Part shown: piece after piece, positions 1-7,167 of the stretch | Layout of the letters: the number at the start of each line of letters is the position of its first letter | Position numbering within the stretch: position 1 is the stretch's first letter | Assembly: GCA_023409755.1 (NCBI GenBank) | Contig: JAEYRA010000079.1 | Coordinates: 1-26,880 of the forward strand | Source of the DNA: Bacillota bacterium | Lineage (GTDB): Bacteria; Bacillota; Clostridia; Christensenellales; UMGS416 | Direction of reading: 5' to 3' | Length of the DNA stretch: 26,880 nt | The notes under the pieces: model-generated | What the model saw: the letters and a program-made list of their open reading frames with translations, nothing else | What the model was told of the DNA's origin: nothing | Database searches by the model: none | Translations under genes and position numbers: made by a program

Positions 1-404
1 GGGATGTGAACCTTGAGGCCGCGTAGGCCGATGTTGTAAGAGGCGTTGAGCATACCGCAGTAGGCATCGCCTCGGCCGCCGTAGAGATCCTCACCGGTTT
101 CCTCAGCCGCAGCGGCGAACATCACCGGTGTACCAAACTTCTGGGCAAGCAGGGTTTCGGGGCCCTCAGGGCCGAAATTACCCAGGTAGACGACCAACGC
201 GTTCACGCCAGCCTGCTTCACCTCATCCAGTGCGCGCAGGGCATCCCGCTCGTTTTCCACTACGGTATTCGCTTCATAGATGTCAATGCCTTCGCCCTGG
301 CATGCGGACACAACAGCCCGTCTACGCTGTTCCGAAAGCTTAGCCGGGAAACAGTCGCGGCTGACGGCTACAATCCCAAGTTTTACCTCAGGGATATTGT
401 TCAT
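1..404 (-). CDS. L-fucose/L-arabinose isomerase-family protein (N-terminal part, cut by window edge)
   Basis: The leftward reading frame starts at ATG 404 and runs off the window after about 134 codons. The start is supported by a GGAGGG ribosome site about six bases upstream and a strong promoter at 434-462. The N-terminus (MNNIPEVKLGIVAVSRDCFP) and the following alternation of beta strands and helices (for example ALVVYLGNFGPEGPE) resemble the first Rossmann-like domain of fucose isomerase-like proteins common in clostridial carbohydrate loci. Those enzymes interconvert aldoses and ketoses in the cytoplasm using a divalent metal. The metal-binding C-terminal domain lies outside the window, so the substrate cannot be judged. 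The family call is from memory of the N-terminal pattern. Confidence 0.7.
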   Translation of the reverse strand, partial: MNNIPEVKLGIVAVSRDCFPAKLSEQRRRAVVSACQGEGIDIYEANTVVENERDALRALDEVKQAGVNALVVYLGNFGPEGPETLLAQKFGTPVMFAAAAEETGEDLYGGRGDAYCGMLNASYNIGLRGLKVHI

Positions 405-433
405 GGTGTTCCCTCCCCATATGTATTGGTACC

Positions 434-462
434 ATTCTAGCATCGACGAATTGTCAAGTCAA
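434..462 (-). promoter_or_regulatory. Sigma-A type promoter for the isomerase-like gene
   Basis: On the minus strand the -35 TTGACT (462-457) and -10 TAGAAT (439-434) are separated by exactly 17 bases. This places the transcription start near 427, about 23 bases before the ATG at 404. The geometry is close to consensus. Confidence 0.75.
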
Positions 463-763
463 AGCATTGTTCATTACGGTCATTCGTACAAATTCATGCG
501 TTTGTAATTAATCTTAAAGACAAAATGAATTATCCAAAACGACAAATTCTGATACTATACGACAACCTTTTGTTGTGTTATAATTATCACTGCTCGATTA
601 CGACCTTGAACAATCATTGATTTTGCGTGAATACCCTGCTTAATAGTATGCTTTTGTAACGTTTTGGTTTTTTTTGCTCAAAGGAAGGAATTAAGCTTAC
701 CAAAGTCAGGAAATATGGTAGATTTGTAATGCTAAAATACAACCGAAAAGTTGCATACTGAGA

Positions 764-792
764 TTGTAGAACCAAATAAATAATGTTATAGT
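764..792 (+). promoter_or_regulatory. Promoter for the XRE-family regulator
   Basis: The -35 TTGTAG (764-769) and -10 TATAGT (787-792) have a 17-base spacer. The start would fall near 799, leaving a leader of about 48 bases that includes the AGGAGGAG ribosome site (831-838). One CGACAA motif (818-823) lies in this leader. Confidence 0.6.
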
Positions 793-846
793 AAGGTTAT
801 CAGCACAAGGCTGAATTCGACAAAATACTTAGGAGGAGTAGAGACA

Positions 847-1224
847 ATGGAAGTGGGAAAGAGAATCTACCAATTAAGGGTGGAGCGCAACATCAGTGGC
901 AACGCACTGGCACGGCGGGCCGGTATCAGTCAGTCCACCATCAGCGCCGTGGAAAACGGTATGAAGTCTCCGTCGGTCTATACGCTGAGTAAAATCTGCC
1001 GTGCGCTGGACGTGACGTTGGCTGAGTTTTTCTCTGGCGAATCCAAGCCCATTCCGCTGCGTCATGAGACGTTGTTCAAGGGCATCCTCTCTCTCACGCC
1101 CAACCAGCAGGAGATCCTAATCAACTTAGTGAAGGTGATGAACGAGCGGCGTGGTTACCGCGTGCGTCGCAACGATGCTGACGCCGCCGCGACCCAGGAA
1201 CCCGCTGCAGACGAGAAAGAATAA
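847..1224 (+). CDS. XRE-family helix-turn-helix transcriptional regulator
   Basis: A 125-residue cytoplasmic protein. Residues about 4-62 form a classic Cro/C1-type helix-turn-helix: GKRIYQLRVERNISGNALAR leads into AGISQSTISAVENG, with the recognition helix near residues 28-38, then SPSVYTLSKICRALDVTLAEFF. The C-terminal half (LSLTPNQQEILINLVKVMNE) is helical and may mediate dimerisation. The tail is charged. The start is fixed by AGGAGGAG eight bases upstream. Its own promoter lies at 764-792 and a strong terminator follows at 1244-1277, so it is a single-gene unit. The target is unknown; the AT-rich upstream region with repeated CGACAA motifs and the divergent isomerase-like gene are natural candidates. 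Confidence 0.9.
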   Translation: MEVGKRIYQLRVERNISGNALARRAGISQSTISAVENGMKSPSVYTLSKICRALDVTLAEFFSGESKPIPLRHETLFKGILSLTPNQQEILINLVKVMNERRGYRVRRNDADAAATQEPAADEKE

Positions 1225-1243
1225 ACACGGCCGCAGGCTGTTG

Positions 1244-1277
1244 AAACGGACGCCAAGTTGTGCGTCCGTTTTTCTTT
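1244..1277 (+). terminator. Rho-independent terminator after the XRE regulator
   Basis: A perfect 10-bp stem (AAACGGACGC at 1244-1253, GCGTCCGTTT at 1262-1271) encloses an 8-base loop. The T-rich tail TTCTTTT follows. It lies 20 bases after the stop codon. Confidence 0.85.
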
Positions 1278-1290
1278 TGTCCGGAACTGG

Positions 1291-1318
1291 TTGCGCATGG
1301 CCGCAAATACGGTATAAT
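1291..1318 (+). promoter_or_regulatory. Promoter for the rph-rdgB-yfcE cluster
   Basis: The -35 TTGCGC (1291-1296) and perfect -10 TATAAT (1313-1318) have a 16-base spacer. It sits directly after the upstream terminator and about 25 bases before the rph start. Confidence 0.7.
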
Positions 1319-1343
1319 CATGCCAAATAACGGAGGATCTAAC

Positions 1344-2075
1344 ATGCGAATCGACGGCAGACAGAACAATGGGCTTCGTCACCTGAAGCTCACTCCTCAT
1401 TTTATCGGCAGCGCCGACGGATCGGTCCTCATCGAGTGGGGCCGTACCCGGGTCATCTGTACCGCTGTGTTGGAAGAAAAGGTGCCGCCCTTCCGCGCGC
1501 AGAGCGGGGAGGGATGGCTGTCAGCCGAATATGGGATGTTGCCGGCCTCCACAAATACCCGCAAGGCGCGGGAAGGCGGCAAGCCCGATGGCCGTACCAT
1601 GGAGATTCGCCGTCTCATCGGCAGGTCGCTGCGCACGGTCATAGACTTCGCCGTCCTGGGTGAGCGAACGGTGTGGCTGGATTGCGATGTCATTGAGGCC
1701 GATGGCGGTACGCGTACCGCCTCCATCACCGGTGCCTATGTGGCGCTGGCGCTGGCTGTCGATCGTTGGCTGCGGGAGGGGAGGCTGGAACGTTCACCGC
1801 TCATTGGCCATGTGGCTGCCGTCTCAGTTGGTGTGGTGGATGGCGAACTCCTGTTGGACCTCTGCTATCAGGAGGATTCCCGAGCTCAGGTCGATATGAA
1901 CGTGGTGATGACCGACGCAGGCACCTTTTCGGAGGTGCAAGGCACGGCCGAGGACGGCGCCTTCACCAAGGCAGAACTGGACGCCATGCTGAAGCTGGCC
2001 GGGCAAGGCATTCGTCGGCTCATTTCCGCGCAGAAAAAAGTGCTGAAGGGGGTCAGCTACCTTCATGAAGCGTGA
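1344..2075 (+). CDS. rph: Ribonuclease PH
   Basis: A 243-residue phosphorolytic 3'-5' exoribonuclease that trims the 3' ends of tRNA precursors. The product has the full family pattern: MRIDGRQNNGLRHLKLTPHF at the N-terminus, then GSVLIEWGRTRVICTAV, SAEYGMLPASTNTR, IGRSLRTVIDF, the DCDVIEADGGTRTASITGAY signature near residues 112-131, and the DLCYQEDSRAQVDMNVVMT motif. Length matches the family (about 240). An upstream in-frame extension exists, but ATG 1344 with GGAGG eight bases upstream gives the conserved N-terminus. Its 3' end overlaps rdgB by 11 bases, so the two are probably translationally coupled. Confidence 0.96.
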   Translation: MRIDGRQNNGLRHLKLTPHFIGSADGSVLIEWGRTRVICTAVLEEKVPPFRAQSGEGWLSAEYGMLPASTNTRKAREGGKPDGRTMEIRRLIGRSLRTVIDFAVLGERTVWLDCDVIEADGGTRTASITGAYVALALAVDRWLREGRLERSPLIGHVAAVSVGVVDGELLLDLCYQEDSRAQVDMNVVMTDAGTFSEVQGTAEDGAFTKAELDAMLKLAGQGIRRLISAQKKVLKGVSYLHEA

Positions 2076-2658
2076 GGAACGGCTGGTGCTGGCCACCAAC
2101 AATCACCACAAGGTACGGGAGATCCGCGCCATACTCGACGGCCGCTTCGGTGATATCGTGACGATGCGCGAGGCGGGGCTTGACTTGGAAGTGGAGGAGA
2201 ACGGCCAAACCTTTGAGGAGAACGCTGTGCTGAAGGCCCGCGCCGTGGCGCAGGCCACTGGCTGCTGGGCGTTGGCAGACGATTCCGGCATCTGTGTTGA
2301 TGCACTGGGCGGTGCGCCAGGGGTGTGGTCAGCAAGGTACAGTGGCCTGGAGAAGGATGATCAAGCCAATAATGAGAAGCTGATCCACGAATTGGCTGGT
2401 AAAGAGAACCGCTCTGCACACTACGCTTGTGTCATCGCGCTGGCTGGGCCGGGTGGTGAACTGCTGACCGCCGAAGGGCGCTGCGAGGGGCGAATCGGAT
2501 ATGAGCCGAAGGGGACGAGGGGGTTTGGCTACGACCCCTATTTCATTCCCACAGGCAGAGAAAGCACCATGGCGGAGCTGACCGACGAGGAGAAGAACGC
2601 TATCAGCCACCGTAAGCGCGCACTGGAAGGGCTGCTTGCCAAGCTGGAGCAGGATTAA
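2065..2658 (+). CDS. rdgB: XTP/dITP diphosphatase (RdgB/HAM1 family)
   Basis: A 197-residue enzyme that hydrolyses dITP, XTP and related deaminated purine nucleotides to monophosphates, keeping them out of DNA and RNA. Family motifs are visible: LATNNHHKVREI (residues 8-19), ENGQTFEENAVLKARA, ADDSGICVDALGGAPGVWSA with its metal-binding acidic pair, GFGYDPYF and SHRKRAL near the C-terminus. The start lies inside the end of rph (11-base overlap), and the following phosphodiesterase begins five bases after the stop codon. The rph-rdgB-yfcE order is a recurring arrangement in Firmicutes. Confidence 0.96.
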   Translation: MKREERLVLATNNHHKVREIRAILDGRFGDIVTMREAGLDLEVEENGQTFEENAVLKARAVAQATGCWALADDSGICVDALGGAPGVWSARYSGLEKDDQANNEKLIHELAGKENRSAHYACVIALAGPGGELLTAEGRCEGRIGYEPKGTRGFGYDPYFIPTGRESTMAELTDEEKNAISHRKRALEGLLAKLEQD

Positions 2659-2663
2659 GAGAC

Positions 2664-3131
2664 ATGAGGATTGTCATCGTATCTGACACCCATGGGCGTG
2701 CCGACCTGCTGACGGAGGCAGTGCGGCAGACTGGGCGAACAGATCTGCTGGTGCACCTGGGCGATGGGGTACGGGACTGCGATGCCCTGGAACCACCCTA
2801 TGGGGGCGAGATTCTACAGGTACGTGGGAACTGCGACATCGCATCGCTGGAGCCCGCCGACCGGCTCGTGCCTCTGGACGGTGGGACGCTTTACCTGTGC
2901 CACGGCCATCTGCTGGACGCCAAACATACGCTCTACCGCCTTTGGACCCGTGGCCGAGAGGTAGAGGCTGCTCTGGTCTGCTTTGGCCACACCCATCAGC
3001 CCCTGCTGGATCGGCAGGGGGAGCTCATTTTGCTCAACCCCGGCAGCCTGCGATACAGCGGCACCTTCGCGCTGCTTGATACTGGGAAGACCCCGTGGGA
3101 GATCGAGATGCATCAGCTCTTCCCCGGTTGA
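2664..3131 (+). CDS. YfcE/MJ0936-type metallophosphodiesterase
   Basis: A 155-residue calcineurin-like phosphoesterase. All metal-ligand motifs of the family are present: DTHG (D8, H10), GD (D34), GNCD (N56), GHxH-like CHGH (H80) and GHTH (H109, H111), followed by LLNPGSL. Such proteins bind two metal ions and hydrolyse phosphodiesters in vitro; the physiological substrate is generally unknown. It begins five bases after rdgB and closes this cluster. Its last 19 bases overlap the end of the opposite-strand membrane protein gene, so the two transcription units converge with no room for a terminator between them. Confidence 0.9.
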   Translation: MRIVIVSDTHGRADLLTEAVRQTGRTDLLVHLGDGVRDCDALEPPYGGEILQVRGNCDIASLEPADRLVPLDGGTLYLCHGHLLDAKHTLYRLWTRGREVEAALVCFGHTHQPLLDRQGELILLNPGSLRYSGTFALLDTGKTPWEIEMHQLFPG

Positions 3132-3496
3132 TCGCCTTTTCTCCGCCACAACCAGTGCTCCATCGAATAGCCTGCCACACAGAGCACCGTCAGCGCCAGA
3201 TAGGCTGCGGCAAAGGGCAGGAAGGGGAGCTCGGCCCCCAACGCACGCACCACGATACCCACCGCCAGCACAGCGAAGTTGCCGCCCTGCAGGAGGTACC
3301 CCCACAGGGTGCTTTTCGTGCGTTCGCCAGAGGCAAAGAGCACAATAGCGGCTGCTGGCGGCGTGCGATAACCGCGCAGCACCTCCGGCCAGCGGTTGCT
3401 GTCCGCAGGCCCGGCCAGCAGCCGCGCCAGCAGATACACTGCCAGGAATGGATAGGCCACAATGCTAAACGTGTCTCCTGTTCCCAATCCGTTCAT
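3113..3496 (-). CDS. Small integral membrane protein, unknown function
   Basis: A 127-residue hydrophobic protein that I do not recognise. Likely membrane spans lie at about residues 9-28, 68-86 and 92-112, with a weaker hydrophobic stretch near 46-56. The C-terminus is short and basic (WLWRRKGDQPGKS). The start codon overlaps the stop of the upstream URO-D-family gene as ATGA (3493-3496), a strong sign of coupled translation. It is the last gene of the 6118-3113 leftward operon. Its 3' end overlaps the facing phosphodiesterase gene by 19 bases. Confidence 0.7.
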   Translation of the reverse strand: MNGLGTGDTFSIVAYPFLAVYLLARLLAGPADSNRWPEVLRGYRTPPAAAIVLFASGERTKSTLWGYLLQGGNFAVLAVGIVVRALGAELPFLPFAAAYLALTVLCVAGYSMEHWLWRRKGDQPGKS

Positions 3497-4488
3497 TGCA
3501 CAGCCTTCTCAGCGTATTCTTGAAACAGTCGTAAGTACAGGCGATAGTCATCCAACGAGACACCGGGTGGCGTCTGGTGGTCTACTGAAGCAATATAGCC
3601 GCCGGAGCGCATGACCGGGAGCAGACGCTCAAACTCTGCCCGCATCGCAGGCTCCCCGCGGTGCATCACCATCTTGTCGTAGCCGCCCAACATCAGGAAC
3701 TGCGGGTATTGCGCCCGAATGGCATTGAGATCCACACCGGCCTGCCGCTCAAGCGGGTAGACACCTTCGATGCCTGCGTCCATCATCCATGGGATCATGG
3801 TGGTGATGTCGCCATCGCTGTCGATGAGGATGTGGCTGCCATGAGCGCGAATGACGGGGTTGACCCGCTGATAGTAGGGCAGCAGGAACTCGTTGAACAA
3901 TGCGCGGGAGAGCATGGGGCCGTGGTTATAACTCATATCCTCGGCAAAGCCCACCATATCGGGCGTCAGCACCGTGCAGATGGCCTCCATCACACGCCGG
4001 TTGTAGTCAGCCAGGTCGTTGTTGATCCGGTGCATAAGCTCGGGATAGTCGTAGAAGGCGTAGAGATGGGGCTCGATGCCAAAGAGTGTCCGCGGGAACC
4101 AAAAGAATCCATCCAGCCACACCCGCAGAATGATGTCTCCATTGTCGTGCAGGGGTTTCCAGGCACGGGCCTGGGCCACCGCGCTGTCTATGAGACTGTC
4201 ACAATAGAGAAGCGGCAGCAGGCGCTCATAATCTCCCTCGTCCTTGATGATCGCCCCGCCATGCGTGGCTGGCTGCGGCACCTGGGCGGAAGCGCCCGGG
4301 GCAGAGATCATCATCAACGGATCCAAACCGAAGTACTGCTGGGAAGGAAGAAAATCCATTGCCGGCAATCCTTCACCCTGCCAGCGGGCCATGGTCTTGT
4401 CCCACCAGGGGGCCCATTCCACCAGGGGAAGCCGCCCCTGGGCAGGCTCAAAGTTCAGCGCGCGGTTGAATCGTTCCCGTGACGTCAT
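3493..4488 (-). CDS. Uroporphyrinogen decarboxylase (URO-D) superfamily protein
   Basis: A 331-residue protein of the URO-D fold, which includes heme-pathway decarboxylases and corrinoid/coenzyme M methyltransferases such as MtaA and CmuA. Visible features are the start MTSRERFNRALNFE, GFAEDMSYNHGPMLS in the middle, the HILIDSDGDI segment, and GVYPLERQAGVDL followed by a PQFLMLGGYDKM strand, all typical of clostridial members that are not true heme enzymes. The ATG at 4488 is preferred because AAGGA lies about 11 bases upstream; a longer start (4500) has no spaced ribosome site. It follows the second DUF155 gene by 23 bases and is coupled to the membrane protein. No corrinoid protein or heme gene is nearby, so the substrate is unknown. 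Confidence 0.8.
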   Translation of the reverse strand: MTSRERFNRALNFEPAQGRLPLVEWAPWWDKTMARWQGEGLPAMDFLPSQQYFGLDPLMMISAPGASAQVPQPATHGGAIIKDEGDYERLLPLLYCDSLIDSAVAQARAWKPLHDNGDIILRVWLDGFFWFPRTLFGIEPHLYAFYDYPELMHRINNDLADYNRRVMEAICTVLTPDMVGFAEDMSYNHGPMLSRALFNEFLLPYYQRVNPVIRAHGSHILIDSDGDITTMIPWMMDAGIEGVYPLERQAGVDLNAIRAQYPQFLMLGGYDKMVMHRGEPAMRAEFERLLPVMRSGGYIASVDHQTPPGVSLDDYRLYLRLFQEYAEKAVQ

Positions 4489-4511
4489 ATTTGGTACCAT
4501 CCTTCGCTTGA

Positions 4512-5297
4512 TTATCGAAACAGTCGCAGCAGGTCGTTGAACCATTGCGCTGCCATGTCCATCCAATTCCAGTGGGCCACGTTGACCAGTGCAAACAGTG
4601 GGAAGATGGCCAGGAGAATCACCTCAAACCCAATGAGCCGCCGCTCGTTACCCGTGTCGCCCAGCGCCATGTAGGAGCGAATGATTGCATTGAGCGTTGC
4701 CAGCTTCTCAGAAACCGCCGCTAGTCGGCTGTCCAGTTCAAAGCGTTGTGACCAGCGTTGCTCCTCGGCCCTGTGGAGGGCAGTGGTGTGGCCGGGCAGG
4801 CTGGCGATGGTGGTCAGCCCATGCTCCATGCGCAGTACCCGAGCCACCAACCGCCGCAGCCTGCGGGAGCGGTAGTGCAGACGGCCTCGGCGCAATTGTT
4901 CCAGAAGCACATCGGCCTCGTCCAGCAGGGCATCCGCCTGTCCGTCCAGCCACTGCAGTTGGAGGTGCTTTGCCAGTGCGTTTCCCACAGGCTCCGGGTT
5001 GTCCCACGGCTCTTCCTCCACCCGTTCATAGTACGGTGTCCACGTGCCGCCCTCCACCTGCAGACTGCGCAGCAGTTCCCTTTCCTGGCCATCCTCCATG
5101 CCATACAGCACCAGAACGGCACGAAAGCATAGCCACCCCCGGCGCCCCACGCCGGTATGTTTGCTCAACCGTTCCAGCACCTCATCGCGCAGCGTGGCTT
5201 TGACAGGCAGGGGAGTGGCCAGCCCCAACCGTTGGGCGAGCACCTGCTCCGGCAGCCCAATCCGTATGGCCGTTAGGTGTCGACGTGGTTCACTCAT
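4512..5297 (-). CDS. RMD1/DUF155-like protein, divergent second copy
   Basis: A 261-residue protein with the layout of the RMD1/YagE (DUF155) family: an N-terminal alpha-beta part including a FRAVLVLYGME strand, a helical middle (LRRLVARVLRMEHGL), a coiled region before SEKLATLNAIIRSYMA, and a C-terminal membrane span at about residues 221-243. The sequence has drifted well away from its upstream partner and lacks the LDKPD-type motif, having LPGHTT at that place. ATG 5297 is chosen because it overlaps the upstream stop as ATGA; a longer in-frame start would reach into the upstream gene. Yeast RMD1-family members are mitochondrial membrane proteins; bacterial function is not established. Confidence 0.65.
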   Translation of the reverse strand: MSEPRRHLTAIRIGLPEQVLAQRLGLATPLPVKATLRDEVLERLSKHTGVGRRGWLCFRAVLVLYGMEDGQERELLRSLQVEGGTWTPYYERVEEEPWDNPEPVGNALAKHLQLQWLDGQADALLDEADVLLEQLRRGRLHYRSRRLRRLVARVLRMEHGLTTIASLPGHTTALHRAEEQRWSQRFELDSRLAAVSEKLATLNAIIRSYMALGDTGNERRLIGFEVILLAIFPLFALVNVAHWNWMDMAAQWFNDLLRLFR

Positions 5298-6118
5298 TTC
5301 AGGTACTCCAGTACCATCAGCACAATCTCCGCCAGAATCAGCAGCACGATTACCCACTCCACAAACATACCACGCACTGAGTGGTTAATAACGGTGAACC
5401 CATCGATGATGTGCCGCAGTGTCTCGGTCTTCTGCCGGATGGTTTCATACCGATCGGAGAGTTCAAACACTTCGGAGAGCTTCTCGTAATACTCCCAGGC
5501 GTCGGGGTAGACCCAAGTCACATCGGGCTTGTCCAGAATGAGGGTGTAACTGATGGAGTCGTACTCATGGCGCAGTACCCTCGCTGTCAGGGAGGACAGC
5601 TTTTTCTGGCTCATCCGGGTGCGGCCCGTATCCAACCGGTCCAGGATACCCTCTGCCGTCTCCAGAATGCGCTCCAACTGTGCTTCGTTGCGCTCCAACG
5701 CCACGGTTTTGGCAAGTACCACGGCCGTCAGCTCCAGATGGTAGGGTTCCACGGTGGGGAAGGAGGCACGGTCGTCCTCATAGGACGCGGATTCTCCGCT
5801 GCCTTCCTCCAGCAAGAAATCGTCCGTGTACCTGCGCCAGTCAAATATCTGCTGGCAGAATTTACCGTCCGCCAGAAACCGCAAGATCGTTGGCATCCAC
5901 AGGTCGTCGCCATTGACCAAAACGACGGAACCAAAGGCGAAGAGGAACACCCGGGTGTCCGGCGCAGACTCAATGGCGCAATAGTGCCGTAGCAAAGCGC
6001 TATCCAGTGTTAGCGGCTCCTCCCAGGTAATCCGCCGGGCAAGGCCCATCTGCTGTGCCAAGGCATTGAGTTCAAATTCCTTGGTGATGGACCAGGCGCG
6101 AAGCCGATAGTTGACCAT
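5294..6118 (-). CDS. RMD1/DUF155 (YagE) family membrane-anchored protein
   Basis: A 274-residue protein with clear family features: FLFAFGSVVLVNG (about residues 58-70), YHLELTAVVLAKTVALERNE, the helical RVLRHEYDSISYTLILDKPD segment followed by TWVYPDAWEYYEKL, a coiled region ending in TLRHIIDGF, and a C-terminal hydrophobic anchor (about 252-270). No signal peptide is seen, so most of the protein should face the cytoplasm. ATG 6118 is chosen for GGGAG six bases upstream; in-frame starts at 6151 and 6190 lie on top of or upstream of the predicted transcription start. It is the first gene of the four-gene leftward operon and overlaps the next gene as ATGA. Confidence 0.85.
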   Translation of the reverse strand: MVNYRLRAWSITKEFELNALAQQMGLARRITWEEPLTLDSALLRHYCAIESAPDTRVFLFAFGSVVLVNGDDLWMPTILRFLADGKFCQQIFDWRRYTDDFLLEEGSGESASYEDDRASFPTVEPYHLELTAVVLAKTVALERNEAQLERILETAEGILDRLDTGRTRMSQKKLSSLTARVLRHEYDSISYTLILDKPDVTWVYPDAWEYYEKLSEVFELSDRYETIRQKTETLRHIIDGFTVINHSVRGMFVEWVIVLLILAEIVLMVLEYLK

Positions 6119-6167
6119 GGTTGCTCCCTTCGGCACCAGTTGTTGTGCCATGGATTTCAACACCTTT

Positions 6168-6195
6168 ATTATACAACAACCCGATGGCATACAAA
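6168..6195 (-). promoter_or_regulatory. Probable promoter of the DUF155 operon
   Basis: On the minus strand a perfect -10 TATAAT (6173-6168) is preceded, with 16 bases between, by a weak -35 TTTGTA (6195-6190). The start would fall near 6161, about 43 bases before ATG 6118. This supports 6118 over the longer in-frame starts. Confidence 0.5.
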
Positions 6196-6355
6196 ACAGC
6201 GTTCATGAGCCGATGAAGCAGGGAATGCATCGTCCGGCTCAATGACGCTGATATTGCTGATTGCCAGTTAAAGGAGCTTCTGCCAAATGGAAAGTAAGAT
6301 CCTGGAACCAATATGGATTCTAGACTTCCGACGGTCACAGACATTCAAGTACAGT

Positions 6356-6913
6356 TTATTTCTTGGCTGGTTTTTTATGAAGTTTTAGCACAAGTCCCTG
6401 TTGATCAGCAATTTGCCGAAAAAGAGAAACAACGTATTCTGCTTTCTCCTTTCCTGTAAATGTTCCGAAAGAGGAATCTTCAGCCATTTGCTGCATGGCG
6501 TTCTTGATATCCTGCAATGGCAATAGATTCACCGCGACACAGTAGAATGTCTTCCTGTATCCGTCATTATAGTTTGCCAAAAGCGTTTGCAGGATTTCTG
6601 CCTTTTGGGTTTGTTCCCCGTTATAGAGTTCCATCCCCATTTCCAGCGCTCTGGTTATGTCTCTCAACTGCCGCTGATGGGTAATGAACGAATCATACTC
6701 CTCTATGCCATTATATTTTTGGCAAGGATATTCTGAACAAAGAAAACAGTATTCCACATTATTGTGCTGCAGGCTGCATTTTGCAATTGCGCAGGATTGG
6801 TTGCCTGCGCCGCCGCCACAGCCGGGACAATGCCCATCGATGCGCATTGGACATAATCCGCAATGAAGGCCACAAAGTGAAAAAGCCAGATTTGCCCTGG
6901 AAAAGCCTTTCAT
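6356..6913 (-). CDS. DUF3795 cysteine-rich protein
   Basis: A 185-residue protein whose first 80 residues are rich in cysteine: LCGLHCGLCPMRIDGHCPGC followed by further pairs in SCAIAKCSL and YCFLCSEYPCQKY. This matches DUF3795 proteins, thought to bind zinc or an iron-sulfur cluster, of unknown function. The rest is helical and lysine-rich at the end. ATG 6913 is chosen for GAGGTG about five bases upstream; an upstream in-frame ATG (6982) has no ribosome site. The coding sequence is visibly more AT-rich than flanking genes, suggesting a later arrival. It stands alone, between the DUF155 operon and a tRNA gene, and I see no clear terminator after it. Confidence 0.8.
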   Translation of the reverse strand: MKGFSRANLAFSLCGLHCGLCPMRIDGHCPGCGGGAGNQSCAIAKCSLQHNNVEYCFLCSEYPCQKYNGIEEYDSFITHQRQLRDITRALEMGMELYNGEQTQKAEILQTLLANYNDGYRKTFYCVAVNLLPLQDIKNAMQQMAEDSSFGTFTGKEKAEYVVSLFRQIADQQGLVLKLHKKPAKK

Positions 6914-7013
6914 AACGCACCTCAATTGATGATATTTGCATAACGAGGCATTCTCAAATGTCTGCTGATAATAGAATACCAAGAACTATACTAATAATAA
7001 AGTGAAATTCAAC

Positions 7014-7060
7014 GAAAAAAGGAACGCCTATCTTGATACGTTGTATCAAAATAGGCGTCC
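7014..7060 (-). terminator. Terminator of tRNA-Pro
   Basis: On the minus strand a long hairpin (7060-7021) pairs GGACGCCTAT and TTGATAC with GTATCAA and ATAGGCGTTCC around a three- to four-base loop. Six T residues follow (7020-7015). It begins six bases after the encoded CCA of the tRNA gene. Confidence 0.9.
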
Positions 7061-7065
7061 AACCT

Positions 7066-7142
7066 TGGTCTGGGTGACAGGAGTTGAACCTGCGACCTCT
7101 TGAACCCCATTCAAGCACGCTACCAAACTGCGCTACACCCAG
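7066..7142 (-). tRNA. tRNA-Pro(GGG)
   Basis: Read on the minus strand, a 7-bp acceptor stem (CTGGGTG with CACCCAG) encloses a D-arm, the anticodon arm CTTGA-ATGGGGT-TCAAG with anticodon GGG, and a TTC-containing T-arm (GCAGGTTCAACTCCTG). The discriminator is A and CCA is encoded (7068-7066). Decodes CCC/CCU proline codons. A strong promoter lies at 7168-7196 and a terminator at 7014-7060. Confidence 0.93.
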
Positions 7143-7167
7143 TCGTTGCCCTCAATGGGCAAGTGGT

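Larger units (their letters stand above)
405..846. other. AT-rich intergenic regulatory region between divergent genes
   Basis: This 442-base stretch has no credible gene and is clearly more AT-rich than its neighbours. It separates the leftward isomerase-like gene from the rightward XRE regulator. It holds the two promoters listed separately and an extended -10 (TGT-TATAAT, 576-584) with no good -35. The hexamer CGACAA appears at 540-545, 560-565 and 818-823, with the reverse form TTGTC at 451-455. A run of eight T residues lies near 669-676 without a convincing hairpin in front of it. The short repeats could be operator sites, but this is not shown. Confidence 0.5.

Noticed and set aside
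663..680. Terminator at the run of eight T residues
   Set aside because: No G/C-rich hairpin precedes the T run on the plus strand, so it is not supported as a terminator.
3661..4482. Rightward open frame opposite the URO-D-family gene
   Set aside because: It mirrors a coding region with recognisable motifs and has no credible ribosome site.
6072..6344. Leftward open frame upstream of the first DUF155 gene
   Set aside because: It overlaps the DUF155 start in another frame, has no family resemblance, and spans that operon's promoter.
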